Under the pieces are notes generated by a model. The model did not search any database, had not been told where the DNA came from, and saw nothing but the letters and a program-made list of their open reading frames with translations. Positions 25,501 through 34,348 of a stretch of DNA of 43,142 bases are shown here, in pieces. The translations under genes and the position numbers were made by a program. The stretch is taken from positions 1-43,142 of the forward strand of contig CACXYH010000011.1 in NCBI GenBank assembly GCA_902771785.1, read 5' to 3'. Origin of the DNA: an uncultured Prevotellaceae bacterium. Lineage in GTDB: Bacteria > Bacteroidota > Bacteroidia > Bacteroidales > Bacteroidaceae. Each line of letters begins with the position of its first letter. Within the stretch, counting starts at the first letter, position 1.

Positions 25501-28500
25501 AGGTTCACCGAACCTAAGTCGGAGAGCTGCATGTTCATCGTGCCCGATGCGGCCCATCCGCCTTCATTGTTCGACTCCCTGAGGCGCAATTCGTTGACCC
25601 ACACCTCGCCCGACTTGAGCGTATTCGTCAAGTTTCGCACACCAATAATCATGGTTTTCACCTCGCCTAACGACGGATTGCCCACAATGCTCACCTTGTT
25701 CTGGGGCTTATCGGGGTCATAGTCAGAGAACACGTCGGTATAGGACACCGTTCCCGCTACACGTGCCTTGTTGCGAGCCTTCTTCAGCTTGGTGAAGAGC
25801 GACATGTCTATGTCGAGCATGTTTTCTGCCGGCCATACCAGCGGACGGTCACTGGGCACATTCCAATGATAACTGCCCTCTGGCGTAAGGGTCAGCGGAA
25901 TAAGATACTCATAGTAGTTGCTCTTATAATCGCTGCCCAACCGAATGAACACAGCCAGCTGGTTGTCTTCAAGTTGCGTGCTGTTAGGCATCAGGTGGTT
26001 GGCATGCACATACATCTGCAACCGCTTATACTGGCGCAGGTCGAGGTTGGTGTTCTTGTAAACAGCCTTCGACTCATTCTGCGACAGGTTCTTGACGGTA
26101 AGACAGAGCGACTGCTCATTGTTCTCTACAAGTTGGGGCTGCGAGGGGTCGGTGGCACGCGTGATGCCAGGCGGCAACACATAGGCCACGGGGCTTCGTT
26201 CCGTGTTCTCCTCAATATTCACGGCACTCATCTCAAGAGTTCCCGTCTCAGCCCCCGACGAGGTCATCAGGTTCTGCTTGTACTGTCGCCACTCGCCACG
26301 CACCAGGTCGAGCGAACCGAAGCGCAGCACGATAGGATGCTCGAAACCAGTAAGGAACATGCGCATGAAGCGGATGCTGGTAAAGTCGTTGATGCTCCCC
26401 ACCCGCTCCTGATATTCGTTCAACGGGATACGATACTGATACCAGCGCACGGTGAGCGAGTCGCCATTGCGCAATTTGGCATTATAGTCGCGATGGTCTA
26501 CGATGTAGCTGTCTTCCAACTTCTGGCCACGGTTGTAAGCCTGCAGGTCTTCGTCGCTGATGGCCACCCGATACTGGAAGAAGCGCTCATACTCGTTGAG
26601 CGTATAGTCCTGATTGATGTCCTCCACGTCAGGTCCTGCCTTGTAGCTGGTGTCGTAGCTCTCCGTCTGATTGTCGCTGGCAGGCGAGTTGCCTTGCGGA
26701 TTGTTGATGCGCTTATAGCGGTCGAGGATAGAACGGCGTTCCTGGTCGAAGTCGGAACCACGGAAATAGTGGTAGTCGTCGCCGGCAGGGTCGTTCCGCC
26801 ATGCTTGCAGCATCGAGTCGTTCTTCACCACGGCACTCACGTTGTTAAGCCACTCCTGATAAGCAGGATACATGCGTTCCTCCTCGTTTGTCAGACCGTT
26901 GAGTCCTACGTCCTGCAGCTGGCGCGAGCCGCTGGTGGTGGCAAAGGCATAAGTCTGTGTGGCCTGCACGGGGATGCGACCCCACTGCGTCTGCTCATAC
27001 GACGAGGTACCATCGACAGGCATACCGCTCTCATAGAACTTCTTACCATCGCGCAGCACGTCCTCCGACACCTCGCCCAGGTTCAGGTAGAGTTCGCCCG
27101 AATACTGCGAGGACGTTCCTTCCTTACGAGTGTAGATGAAGGGGTCGAGCAGCCAGAACTCTACATATTCTATATTAGCCTGCTCGAAATCGGTAGTCTC
27201 GAGCTTGCGCATCATGCCGCCCCACTTGCCGGAAGGATTACGCAGCGTGCCGTCAGGATTGAAGTCGAGCGTCAGATTGTAAGGGCCACGCTCCTGCGGA
27301 TAGTAGGCCAGGTTGAGAACGGGCAGCGTAGACGTAGCACCACTGTAGGTCGACTGGTCGCGATTGGGATAGAGCTCCTTCACGTAGACCTCTCGCACGT
27401 AGTGGTTCGACAACTGCTCCAGGTCGCTCTTGATGTGGCTTGGCGTGAGGCTGGAGCTGCGGCGCGTGAAGATGGGGTCTACATTGTACCATGCCAACAG
27501 TGCACGGTCGTAGCCGCTCTTCACCGTTTCCTTGTCGTTATAGTTGGCGAACATGGGCGGAACGCTCGAAAGCACCCACGACTTGGGGTCGCCCACGCTG
27601 ATGAGGTTCTTGGTGTTCTCAAAGTCGTCGAGATAGGAAGCATTGTCCTGCACGCCACTGCTTTCGCCCGCTATGAGCTGTGCGAACTCGCCCGTAAAGG
27701 TGATTTGCGAAGGCTGGGTCACGTGGAGGAACGGTAGCTTGTTGAGCATACGGGTGAGCCACTGCGACTGCTGTTTCCAGTTCACGCTCAGGCCCCAGAG
27801 GGTGTTGTTCAGCGGTTCCTCACCCATGCTCACCTTGGTCGTCAGCGGTTTCTCGTAGAGGTGCTGAATGGTTCCGCTCAGCGTGAAGTTCTTAGAGAAG
27901 TCATACTCCCAGTTCAGTCCGAGCATCGTCTTCCGCTGCATGGCATACTCGGTGTTCGACTCGAGCGATACGTTGACGTTGGTACCTGCATCGATGATGC
28001 TCTGGTTCAGAATGGTCACCTCACCAGCCGAGTAGTCTACGCTATAGTCGCTACCCTCCTGCAGGGTCACGCCTCCCGCCGTCACCACCACAGACCCCTG
28101 CGGCACGTTGAAGGCTCCAAGCGAGATGACATTGGCGGCACTGCCCTTGAACTGTCCCGTCATGATAAACTTGTCTTTCTCGGCATTCTGTTTGGCCACC
28201 GTCTTCGTCGAGTCATAGAGTGCGTCGAAGGCATACTTGTCGGCAACGGCATCGCTCATGCCTGCCTGCTTCAGATAGCGGCGCAGGTATTCGCCAAAAG
28301 GCTCGGCAGCCGGCAGGAATACGCGCCCGTTCTGCACGGTGTAGCCCTGCACGAAGTCGAACTGTCCGTTAGCGTGCGGCTTCATGTTGTTGTCTAATCG
28401 GTCGAGGCCCATGAGCTTCAGCAGCGTCGTACCCTTCAGGGTCCCCTCGGGCAGATAGGTCAGATAAGTACCCGTAGTGTCGCTCTGATACTTGATGTCA

Positions 28501-30116
28501 AGTCGGAATTTCTCTCTCTCAACCGTCGAGGCCAGATAGTAGACGTTCTTCATCATGAGTCGCCAGTTGCCCTGCGAAGGTGAGTTCGACGTATTCTTCA
28601 GCGACTTGACGAAGAGGCTCTTGTTCGTCTGGGTGACGTCGGTTGAGAACTCACCCACTTGGAAGGTCTGCCCGCCATAGGTATATTCAAAGGCCACGGC
28701 CAGCACCTGGTCGGTCTGCAGTCCCACCTTCAGCGAGATATAGCCCAGCGCTGTGTTGACGGTATATTCGCTGCTGCTGAGCAGTCGCGCCGACGACAGC
28801 TTCTCGTAGTCGGTTCCTCCGTGCAGGGTGCTGATGCCTTCGAGTATCGTCGTCACCTGGTCAATGCTGCGGTGGGCCGTGTCAATGCGGGTGATGAGCG
28901 AGCCGTAGAGGTCGTTGGCCTGGTTGTTGGGCACACTCTGACCGGAGAGCGTCCACATGGAGTTCTTGACATACTCCTCCTCGCCCATGTCGGTGAAGGC
29001 CACGATGTTTCGGGTGTTCGACGTTGTTCCCGTCTTGTTGGTCACCCACACCTCCACACGATTTATCTTGATGCCCGTCGTCATATTGGGCAACGTACTC
29101 ATCGACTGGTCGTAGATCTTACGGAAGTAGTGTGAGAGGAAGAAGTGGCGGTTCTCCTCGTAGTCGGCAACGTCTATTTCAAAGGGTGTTGTCTGTGTGC
29201 CGCCCCTCGACGATACGCTCGTCGATGTTGAGTTCTTCTGCGAGAGCACGGTCTGCAACTTGAGTTTACCGAACTGCATGTCGGTCCGTATGCCGAAGAG
29301 GCTCGAGGCGCCCCGCACCAGCGAGTTGTTCGATGGGAAGGTCACGTTGCCCAACTCCACGAGCTTTATCATCTCGTCTTCCTTGCCGTCGTACTTCAGT
29401 TTCAAGTTCTTCGTGTCGAAGTCGAAGGTGGCGTCGGTGTTGTAGTTCAGGTTCATGTTCACCTTGTCGCCCACTTTTCCGTTTACGCTCAAGTTGATTT
29501 TCTCGTCGAAGTCGAAGGATGTGGTCTTACGGTTGCGGATGGGCAGCGATGGGTTGTCGATGCTTTTCAGGGTGGCGCCCACCTTCAGTTCTGCCGTTCC
29601 CTGTGTCTTTACGCGTACACCGCCAGGGCCGAAGATTTTCTCTGCAGGTCCCAGGTCGAAGTGCATGTCGGTAAACGAGAACTTATCGGCTCCCTTCATC
29701 TTCACATTCTCGGCATCTTTCTTGCGGAAGAATGCCTCACGTGTTTTGCGTTCGCTCCACTTCAGAAACTCTTCGGTGGTCATCATGACGGGCGCATTCA
29801 GGTAGCTGTCGCCCAGCTTCGAGCCTATGAAGTAGAGTCCCAGCGAGTCGTTGTACTCCACCTGCTGCTTCACGTTGTCGGGCATGCGCAGGTCGAGTGC
29901 GCTCGAATCAAGGTCCTCGGTCAGCACGGGCGCTGTCTTCTGAATTTTCCAGCGTGACTGGGGCACGGTGTCGTCAGGAACGGCCTCCCCCTGTTCCTCC
30001 ATAGGCGAAGCCTCGCCCGTTCCCCTCACAGGGAGGGAAGAGCGAAGCGTGACGACGCTGGCCAGCGCCATCATGCTTATCAGCATCAATACTGCGTATA
30101 GGAGGAGTCTCTTCAT
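22599..30116 (-). CDS. sprA: SprA/Sov, outer-membrane translocon of type IX secretion
   Basis: A giant 2505-residue exported protein of the SprA (Sov in Porphyromonas) family, the 36-strand barrel through which type IX substrates cross the outer membrane. Signal peptide at residues 1-~20. Recognisable stretches include F-G-P-G-G-V-R-V-K-T-Q-G near residue 160, N-L-N-Y-N-T-D-A-T-F-D-F-D near 222, and the F-A-Q-L-I-A-G-E-S region near 815. Length is close to Sov. At about residues 1895-1945 it has a highly charged K/Q/T/D-rich insert (plus coordinates ~24285-24425), and another basic, Q-rich stretch near the C-terminus. It follows ruvA by 26 bp, the common Bacteroidetes neighbourhood. Its presence supports secretion of the two tailed glycan enzymes in this window. 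Confidence 0.95.
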   Translation of the reverse strand: MKRLLLYAVLMLISMMALASVVTLRSSLPVRGTGEASPMEEQGEAVPDDTVPQSRWKIQKTAPVLTEDLDSSALDLRMPDNVKQQVEYNDSLGLYFIGSKLGDSYLNAPVMMTTEEFLKWSERKTREAFFRKKDAENVKMKGADKFSFTDMHFDLGPAEKIFGPGGVRVKTQGTAELKVGATLKSIDNPSLPIRNRKTTSFDFDEKINLSVNGKVGDKVNMNLNYNTDATFDFDTKNLKLKYDGKEDEMIKLVELGNVTFPSNNSLVRGASSLFGIRTDMQFGKLKLQTVLSQKNSTSTSVSSRGGTQTTPFEIDVADYEENRHFFLSHYFRKIYDQSMSTLPNMTTGIKINRVEVWVTNKTGTTSNTRNIVAFTDMGEEEYVKNSMWTLSGQSVPNNQANDLYGSLITRIDTAHRSIDQVTTILEGISTLHGGTDYEKLSSARLLSSSEYTVNTALGYISLKVGLQTDQVLAVAFEYTYGGQTFQVGEFSTDVTQTNKSLFVKSLKNTSNSPSQGNWRLMMKNVYYLASTVEREKFRLDIKYQSDTTGTYLTYLPEGTLKGTTLLKLMGLDRLDNNMKPHANGQFDFVQGYTVQNGRVFLPAAEPFGEYLRRYLKQAGMSDAVADKYAFDALYDSTKTVAKQNAEKDKFIMTGQFKGSAANVISLGAFNVPQGSVVVTAGGVTLQEGSDYSVDYSAGEVTILNQSIIDAGTNVNVSLESNTEYAMQRKTMLGLNWEYDFSKNFTLSGTIQHLYEKPLTTKVSMGEEPLNNTLWGLSVNWKQQSQWLTRMLNKLPFLHVTQPSQITFTGEFAQLIAGESSGVQDNASYLDDFENTKNLISVGDPKSWVLSSVPPMFANYNDKETVKSGYDRALLAWYNVDPIFTRRSSSLTPSHIKSDLEQLSNHYVREVYVKELYPNRDQSTYSGATSTLPVLNLAYYPQERGPYNLTLDFNPDGTLRNPSGKWGGMMRKLETTDFEQANIEYVEFWLLDPFIYTRKEGTSSQYSGELYLNLGEVSEDVLRDGKKFYESGMPVDGTSSYEQTQWGRIPVQATQTYAFATTSGSRQLQDVGLNGLTNEEERMYPAYQEWLNNVSAVVKNDSMLQAWRNDPAGDDYHYFRGSDFDQERRSILDRYKRINNPQGNSPASDNQTESYDTSYKAGPDVEDINQDYTLNEYERFFQYRVAISDEDLQAYNRGQKLEDSYIVDHRDYNAKLRNGDSLTVRWYQYRIPLNEYQERVGSINDFTSIRFMRMFLTGFEHPIVLRFGSLDLVRGEWRQYKQNLMTSSGAETGTLEMSAVNIEENTERSPVAYVLPPGITRATDPSQPQLVENNEQSLCLTVKNLSQNESKAVYKNTNLDLRQYKRLQMYVHANHLMPNSTQLEDNQLAVFIRLGSDYKSNYYEYLIPLTLTPEGSYHWNVPSDRPLVWPAENMLDIDMSLFTKLKKARNKARVAGTVSYTDVFSDYDPDKPQNKVSIVGNPSLGEVKTMIIGVRNLTNTLKSGEVWVNELRLRESNNEGGWAASGTMNMQLSDLGSVNLTGRYVTDGFGGLEENIMQRSTDTQKQYSVTANVELGKFFPASAKVSAPLYYSYTKEIISPKYNPLDTDMLLDDALESSDQRDSIESIAVTKHISRNFSVSNARVGIKTKRHPMPYDPANFSFSYSHRHNKSTGETTVYETEDEWNGSLNYTYTPVYKAWEPFKKSKSKSKWMQFPKAFALNYLPQSVSFNSEITRTYFELQERDLENTENPSLPLTFSEQFLWNRDFSLRWDLTKNLHMNFQSATHAEIEEPYTPINKDLYPDRYSAWKDSVVQSLVHWGTPLDYRQSFKASYQLPLDKLPIFDWLKADANYSATYTWLRGTELDDGTSLGNTIQNSRDFNINATLNMETLYAHIPFLKKTNERFKKQPQRQTTKKTQKSNTKKSQKDAKDDKDKEKEAAQLPKNRNTFQKELTLLPDSQFVVQHGKKSKRLIVTARSKEGKNVPVKFKVVDDNKIKVWAADSQQVKLSVTAKPPLENQWWYNAGQQAARLLMMVRNVSITYRNQRTMTLPGFMPNIGDMFGQRTGSVLSPGLDFAFGLTDDSFVDRALERGWLLCNESVATPASSTSNEDLQVRMTLEPVRDMKIDLNASRADNRSKSVQFMFVGSPTTYSGSFDMTTISIRSALEGMGDASNGYRSRSFNEFCDKIDDFRQRVQAKYPDKLDARSASINPVDPYGADVLVPAFLSTYTMGGGSSLDIFPSLLRMLPNWTVRYSGLSKLPWLRDHFKSVNLNHAYKSVYRVGSYASYSSWLEYMGNLGFVSSADGSLTPSSRFNVSTVSINESFSPLLGIDVTLHNNMTVKLEYKTSRVLNLSMTSVQLNETKSKDWVIGMGYKIQDFKLFGNGTSRKIKKSQSGKGTNAQQRQNQQQTSNRARSGGVNHDLNLRLDISLRKQAAITRDIATRVSSASSGNTAFALKFAADYTLSRFLTLTAYYDRQTNTPLLSASSYPTTTQDFGISMKFSLTR

Positions 30117-30142
30117 CTGTTCTTTCGGTGCCCGTCTTTTGT

Positions 30143-30745
30143 CTACTTAATCTGCTTCAGCGCCAGCTTCACTACCTGCTCAACGGACAGTGTGGGCTGC
30201 TCCTGCAGGATTTGCACTACAACCTTCTGTGTGGGTGCAGGCGAGAAGCCCAGCATAGTGAGGGCAGCAACGGCTTCGTCGCGCACGGCATTGTTGACGG
30301 GAGCCGTCATCGAGCCGCCGGCAGGAATCTCGTCGGTAATGCCCAAAGCCACGATCTTGTCGCGCAGGTCAACGATGATACGTTGTGCCGTCATCTTGCC
30401 GATGCCCTTGATGCTCTGAATGAGCTTGGCGTTGCCTGTGGAGATGGCGCTGCAGAGCTCTGAGACGCTCATGCCCGAGAGCATCATGCGTGCCGTGTTG
30501 GCCCCCACGCCGCTAACGGTAATCAGCAGCTCAAACATCTCGCGCTCCTTCTTGGAATAAAAGCCATAGAGCACGTGTGCATCCTCGCGAATAGCCTCGT
30601 AGACATAGAGTTTCACCTCTTTCTTGCCTTGACAGGCGCTGTAGGTGTATAGCGAAATATTCAGTCCGTAGCCCACGCCTGCGGCCTCAACCGTAGCCAG
30701 TGCGGGCGTCAGCTCGGTGAGCTCGCCTCTGATGTATTCTATCAT
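30143..30745 (-). CDS. ruvA: Holliday junction branch migration protein RuvA
   Basis: Tetrameric DNA-binding subunit that loads the RuvB motor on Holliday junctions. The 200-residue protein has the OB-fold N-terminus (M-I-E-Y-I-R-G-E-L), the two helix-hairpin-helix motifs (V-S-G-V-G-A-N-T-A and I-K-G-I-G-K-M-T-A-Q-R-I-I), and the C-terminal domain III that contacts RuvB. Length matches the family. It is followed at 26 bp by sprA; ruvB is not adjacent. No clear promoter box is seen directly upstream. Confidence 0.97.
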   Translation of the reverse strand: MIEYIRGELTELTPALATVEAAGVGYGLNISLYTYSACQGKKEVKLYVYEAIREDAHVLYGFYSKKEREMFELLITVSGVGANTARMMLSGMSVSELCSAISTGNAKLIQSIKGIGKMTAQRIIVDLRDKIVALGITDEIPAGGSMTAPVNNAVRDEAVAALTMLGFSPAPTQKVVVQILQEQPTLSVEQVVKLALKQIK

Positions 30746-30783
30746 ACTTGTTCTTTTTTGTATATATACAATAATGATAACGC

Positions 30784-30818
30784 AACATGCCCGCGATTTA
30801 TTGTATCGCGGGCATGTT
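30784..30818 (-). terminator. Hairpin after the kinase-like gene
   Basis: A perfect 14-bp stem (30784-30797 with 30805-30818) with a 7-nt loop. It lies 33 bp past the stop of the minus-strand kinase-like gene and 38 bp before ruvA. The following sequence on the minus strand is AT-rich but has no clean T run, so it may end transcription only partly. Confidence 0.65.
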
Positions 30819-30851
30819 CTGTATGCGTATTTTTGCGCTGAGGGCGCCTTC

Positions 30852-32354
30852 TTACATGTGCAGGCTCAGCACAAAGCGGGTGCCTTTCGAGTATTCTGGG
30901 TCTATGTCAAGGTCGCCATCCATCTTCAGTGCCATTTGTTTGCAGATGGGCAGCCCCAGGCCGTCGCCAGTGGTGAGGTCGCGTATTTCGAGGAAAGGTT
31001 TGAACACGCCTTCGCGCTTCTCTTCGGGAATGCCGCAACCCGTGTCGGTGACCAGGAACTGGTGGGTGTGGGCGCTACGCTTCTTATACTCCAGCTTGAT
31101 GCGTCCGCCGGCAGGTGTGTAGATAGCAGCATTCTCGAGCAGGTGAAGCAGAATGTGCGACACATACTCCTTATTGATTTTAGCGCTCATCTTCGGTGCG
31201 TCTACCGTCAGCGTGACGTCGCTCTTCACCTTGTCGCGAATTTGCTCCATGAGTTCCTCGCAGAACTGTGGTATCTTCGTGTCCTCGCTCTCAATCTCTT
31301 CGGCCGGACGGTTCTCCAGGTCAGAGAGCGTCTGAATGTGGTCAGAGAAGCTGAGCAGTGCCTTCACCTCGGGCTGACGGCCGTCGAGTTTCCTCAGCGT
31401 CGGCTCCAGCTGGGCCGAGATGTTGCTGATGAACTTAGCCTTCAGGGCATTGCTTTCATTAGCCAGGTTGATGATTTTCTTCTGCTTACGGGTCAGCAGG
31501 ATGAAGCGCATCAGCACCAGAGCACCCAGTGCCAAGGCAGCAGCCAGGGCTACGGCCAGCACACTCAGACCAATGATGATAGCCTGTCGAGTGCCCAGCG
31601 AGCTGTCCTTGTCGGCAATGGTAGCCTCGTTGTCAGCTATCTGCTGTTTCAGGGCGCCTATCTCATCGGCCGTTTTCAGAGCGCTCACGGAGTCTTTCCA
31701 TGCCATGTAGCTGCTGTACGACTGGGCCACGAGGCTTGCGCTGTTGCTCTTGCGTCCGTTGGAAATAAGAGTCTTGTAGACCTCGTCTACCTTGTCATAT
31801 TCTTTCGAGGCGGTCAACTTGTCGGCCATTTCCTTGAACACGGCGTTGCCTTGGGCTGTCAGGCCGAAGGTATAGTAATAGATGGCCTTCGTATAGAGCA
31901 GGTCGTTCTTCAGATTTTCGTCGCCTGCCACGTTGGCATGGTTCTCCAGGTTGGACAGTTGCTCCTTGGCACTCTCCAGCCTGCGCATCTTGATGTACAT
32001 CTGCAGGCGTTCCTTGACGGTATAGTAGCGCAATGCCGACTGCTTGCTGGGCACGCTCTCTTTGCTGGTGATGGTCTGGTCGATGCGTCGCAGCAGGTCG
32101 AAGGCCTCCTGGAAGTAGTTCTCCTTATAATAAAGAGAGGTGGCCTTGGCTCCGCACTCCACACCCTGCTTGAGCTGTCCCTTCGACACGTAGTCTTCGA
32201 AGGCGCGGATGTAGAGGAAACGTGCGCTTGCGATTTTGTCGTTTTTGTCTTCATTCTCAGCTCGCTGCTGCAGTTCGCTCTTCTGTGCTTCCTGTGCACC
32301 AACGAAGGTGAAGCTCAAGAGCAGCGTCATCAAGATCAATACTTTTTTGCTCAT
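30852..32354 (-). CDS. Histidine-kinase-like membrane protein lacking the phospho-accepting histidine
   Basis: A 500-residue protein: signal peptide (1-20), helical TPR-like periplasmic region (~22-255), one membrane helix (~257-285), a short DHp-like helix pair, and a GHKL ATPase domain (~380-500). The ATPase has the N box (L-L-E-N-A-A-I-Y-T-P), G1 box (D-T-G-C-G-I-P) and G2 box (G-D-G-L-G-L-P-I). In the DHp helix the usual F-x-x-x-I-S-H-E-L-R is replaced by F-I-S-N-I-S-A314-Q-L-E: the histidine is an alanine. Classic autophosphorylation should not be possible there. No response regulator is adjacent. It may bind ATP as a sensor or scaffold, use another residue, or act on a partner. Domain calls are sound; the role is open. 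Confidence 0.88.
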   Translation of the reverse strand: MSKKVLILMTLLLSFTFVGAQEAQKSELQQRAENEDKNDKIASARFLYIRAFEDYVSKGQLKQGVECGAKATSLYYKENYFQEAFDLLRRIDQTITSKESVPSKQSALRYYTVKERLQMYIKMRRLESAKEQLSNLENHANVAGDENLKNDLLYTKAIYYYTFGLTAQGNAVFKEMADKLTASKEYDKVDEVYKTLISNGRKSNSASLVAQSYSSYMAWKDSVSALKTADEIGALKQQIADNEATIADKDSSLGTRQAIIIGLSVLAVALAAALALGALVLMRFILLTRKQKKIINLANESNALKAKFISNISAQLEPTLRKLDGRQPEVKALLSFSDHIQTLSDLENRPAEEIESEDTKIPQFCEELMEQIRDKVKSDVTLTVDAPKMSAKINKEYVSHILLHLLENAAIYTPAGGRIKLEYKKRSAHTHQFLVTDTGCGIPEEKREGVFKPFLEIRDLTTGDGLGLPICKQMALKMDGDLDIDPEYSKGTRFVLSLHM

Positions 32355-32388
32355 AGTTTCGAATTAGATACTGTTGTTTTGTGTGGCG

Positions 32389-32396
32389 CAAAGATA
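32389..32396 (-). promoter_or_regulatory. -7 box of the kinase-like gene
   Basis: On the minus strand TATCTTTG matches the Bacteroidetes -7 element and ends 34 nt before the ATG at 32354. No convincing -33 element. Confidence 0.5.
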
Positions 32397-32522
32397 CGAA
32401 TAATAGTTGAAAAACGTAGCGTTTTGGCAAGGAAAAGTGACGAAACAGGTAAAAATTTTGACTTTGAGGGCACAAAGGCGGACAGGCCGGCAGGGCGTTC
32501 GGGCTGTTTTTGGAGGAGTATG

Positions 32523-32569
32523 CAAAAAATATTCGCCAAAGCCAATGCTTCTGCACAGGCTTTGGCGAA
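32523..32569 (-). terminator. Rho-independent terminator of the HerA-like gene
   Basis: A perfect 12-bp stem, 32532-32543 with 32558-32569, loop 14 nt, followed on the minus strand by TATTTTTTG. It lies 19 bp after the stop of the HerA-like gene. The rest of the 234-bp gap (32355-32588) holds only the -7 box of the next gene. Confidence 0.85.
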
Positions 32570-32588
32570 CGACTGATGCGCCGATGCG

Positions 32589-34178
32589 TTACTTCACCAG
32601 GTTGCCCAGGATGTCGCGCGTCAGCTCCTTGGTGATGGTACGGGTGGCAGCGCTGGTGGCATTCTTCACCACCTTCTCCTTGGCCGAGGTCCTCGACTTC
32701 GTCTGCTTGCCGCTCACCTTGTTGCTTACCCACGTGCCGAGAATGGTGGCGAGGGTTGAGGTGACTGCTGTCAGGACAGCCTTCCACACCTTACTCATCA
32801 TGCCGGGCTTCTGCTTCTCGGCCTTTGCGGCCTTGTCGGCAGCCTTCTCCTCTTCAAGGGCTGCCTGCTCCTGTTCCATCTCCTGCAGCTGTGTCTCCGA
32901 CTCCTTCAGGAGCACCTCGAAGGCACTTTCGCGGTCAACGGGCGTGTCGTACTTGCCGAAGATGCGGCTCTGCTTGATGATGTCAAGGCGCTGCCCCTCC
33001 GTCACGGCACCAATCTGGCTGAGCGGGAAGAGCACCTTGGCACGCTCCACGACGCTGGGAGCGCCCTTCTCGTCGAGGAACGACACGAGGGCCTCGCCCG
33101 TCTCGAGGTTCATGATGGCCTCATCGGTCTTGAACTCCGGATTGGCGCGGAAGGTGTCGGCAGCCGTCTTCACGGCCTTCTGGTCCTTCGGCGTATAGGC
33201 TCGCAGGGCGTGCTGTACGCGGTTGCCCAGCTGTCCGAGAATGTTTTCGGGGATATCCGTCGGGCTCTGGGTGATGAAATAGATGCCCACGCCCTTCGAA
33301 CGGATGAGGCGGATGACCTGTTCAATCTTGTCGAGCAGCGCCTTCGAGGTGCCATCAAACAGCATGTGGGCCTCGTCGAAGAAGAACACAAGCTTGGGTA
33401 GCGGCAGGTCGCCCACCTCGGGCAGCGTCGAGTAGAGCTCTGAGAGCAGCCACAGCAGGAAGGTGCTGTAGAGCTTCGGCTGCATCATCAGCTTGTCGGC
33501 AGCCAGCACACTCATCACGCCCTTGCCACCCTCGGTCTGCATCAGGTCGTAGATGTCGAACGAGGGTTCGCCGAAGAAGCGGTCGGCACCCTGGTTCTCC
33601 AACTGCAGCAAGGCGCGCTGGATGGCTCCGACCGAGGTTGTCGATATATTGCCGTATTTCGTGGTGTACTCTTTAGCGTGCTGCGACACCCAGTCGAGCA
33701 TGGAACGAAGGTCTTTCAGGTCGATGAGCAGCAGGCCGCGCTCGTCGGCAATGCGGAACACGATGTTGAGCACGCCGTCCTGCGTCTCGTTGAGCTGCAG
33801 CAGGCGCGACAGCAGCTGAGGTCCCATCTGCGAGATAGTGGCCCGCATGGGGTGGCCTTGCTCGCCAAACACATCGTAGAAGCGAACGGGGCAGCTCTGG
33901 AACTCAGGGTTCTCAATGCCAAACTCCGGCAGCCGTTTCTCAATGAACCCACTCATCTTGCCCACCTGCGAGATGCCGCTAAGGTCACCCTTCATGTCGG
34001 CCATGAAGCAGGGCACGCCTGCCTGGCAGAACGTTTCGGCCATCACTTGCAGCGTCACCGTCTTACCCGTACCCGTAGCACCGGCAATGAGTCCGTGGCG
34101 GTTGGCCATCTTACCTGTAATACTGAGCGCGCCATTGGCGCAATGGGCTATGTAGAGCCCTCTTTCCTTATCGTACAT
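32589..34178 (-). CDS. HerA-like ATPase (DUF853 family)
   Basis: A P-loop ATPase of the HerA/FtsK superfamily, 529 residues from the ATG at 34178. Walker A is G-A-T-G-T-G-K-T near residue 33 and Walker [10 protein letters not shown]; the later [10 protein letters not shown] carries the sensor Q. The C-terminal ~110 residues are a charged coiled coil (E/A/K-rich) and a basic tail. DUF853 proteins are widespread, usually without the NurA nuclease partner of archaeal HerA, and their role is unknown. The frame runs upstream to 34334, but residues there are non-conserved and cross the promoter, so M-Y-D-K-E-R-G is taken as the start. Transcribed alone. Confidence 0.88.
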   Translation of the reverse strand: MYDKERGLYIAHCANGALSITGKMANRHGLIAGATGTGKTVTLQVMAETFCQAGVPCFMADMKGDLSGISQVGKMSGFIEKRLPEFGIENPEFQSCPVRFYDVFGEQGHPMRATISQMGPQLLSRLLQLNETQDGVLNIVFRIADERGLLLIDLKDLRSMLDWVSQHAKEYTTKYGNISTTSVGAIQRALLQLENQGADRFFGEPSFDIYDLMQTEGGKGVMSVLAADKLMMQPKLYSTFLLWLLSELYSTLPEVGDLPLPKLVFFFDEAHMLFDGTSKALLDKIEQVIRLIRSKGVGIYFITQSPTDIPENILGQLGNRVQHALRAYTPKDQKAVKTAADTFRANPEFKTDEAIMNLETGEALVSFLDEKGAPSVVERAKVLFPLSQIGAVTEGQRLDIIKQSRIFGKYDTPVDRESAFEVLLKESETQLQEMEQEQAALEEEKAADKAAKAEKQKPGMMSKVWKAVLTAVTSTLATILGTWVSNKVSGKQTKSRTSAKEKVVKNATSAATRTITKELTRDILGNLVK

Positions 34179-34210
34179 AGTAGTTATTGATATGAATTGT
34201 TTCGTGATTG

Positions 34211-34242
34211 CAAAAGTAAGGAAAAAACTACAAATTGCCAAA
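34211..34242 (-). promoter_or_regulatory. Promoter of the HerA-like gene
   Basis: Minus strand TTTG (34242-34239), 20-nt spacer, TACTTTTG (34218-34211); leader about 30 nt to the ATG at 34178. Confidence 0.65.
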
Positions 34243-34292
34243 TAATACAGAAGAAAATACACAAAATGTTTCTCCGTACGGGAATTTTGTTG

Positions 34293-34300
34293 TACTTTTG
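34293..34300 (+). promoter_or_regulatory. -7 box of ddh
   Basis: TACTTTTG on the plus strand, 48 nt before the ATG. The spacer region holds ACGGGAA (34278-34284) within a near-palindrome TTCTCCGT/ACGGGAA, the same half-site found four times at the right end of the window. Confidence 0.5.
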
Positions 34301-34348
34301 CACGCTGTAACGACACATTACAACAACACAACATAACATAAGTAAGAG

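Noticed and set aside
25866-27737. 623-codon plus-strand frame opposite sprA
   Set aside because: No recognisable domain and antisense to a conserved gene.
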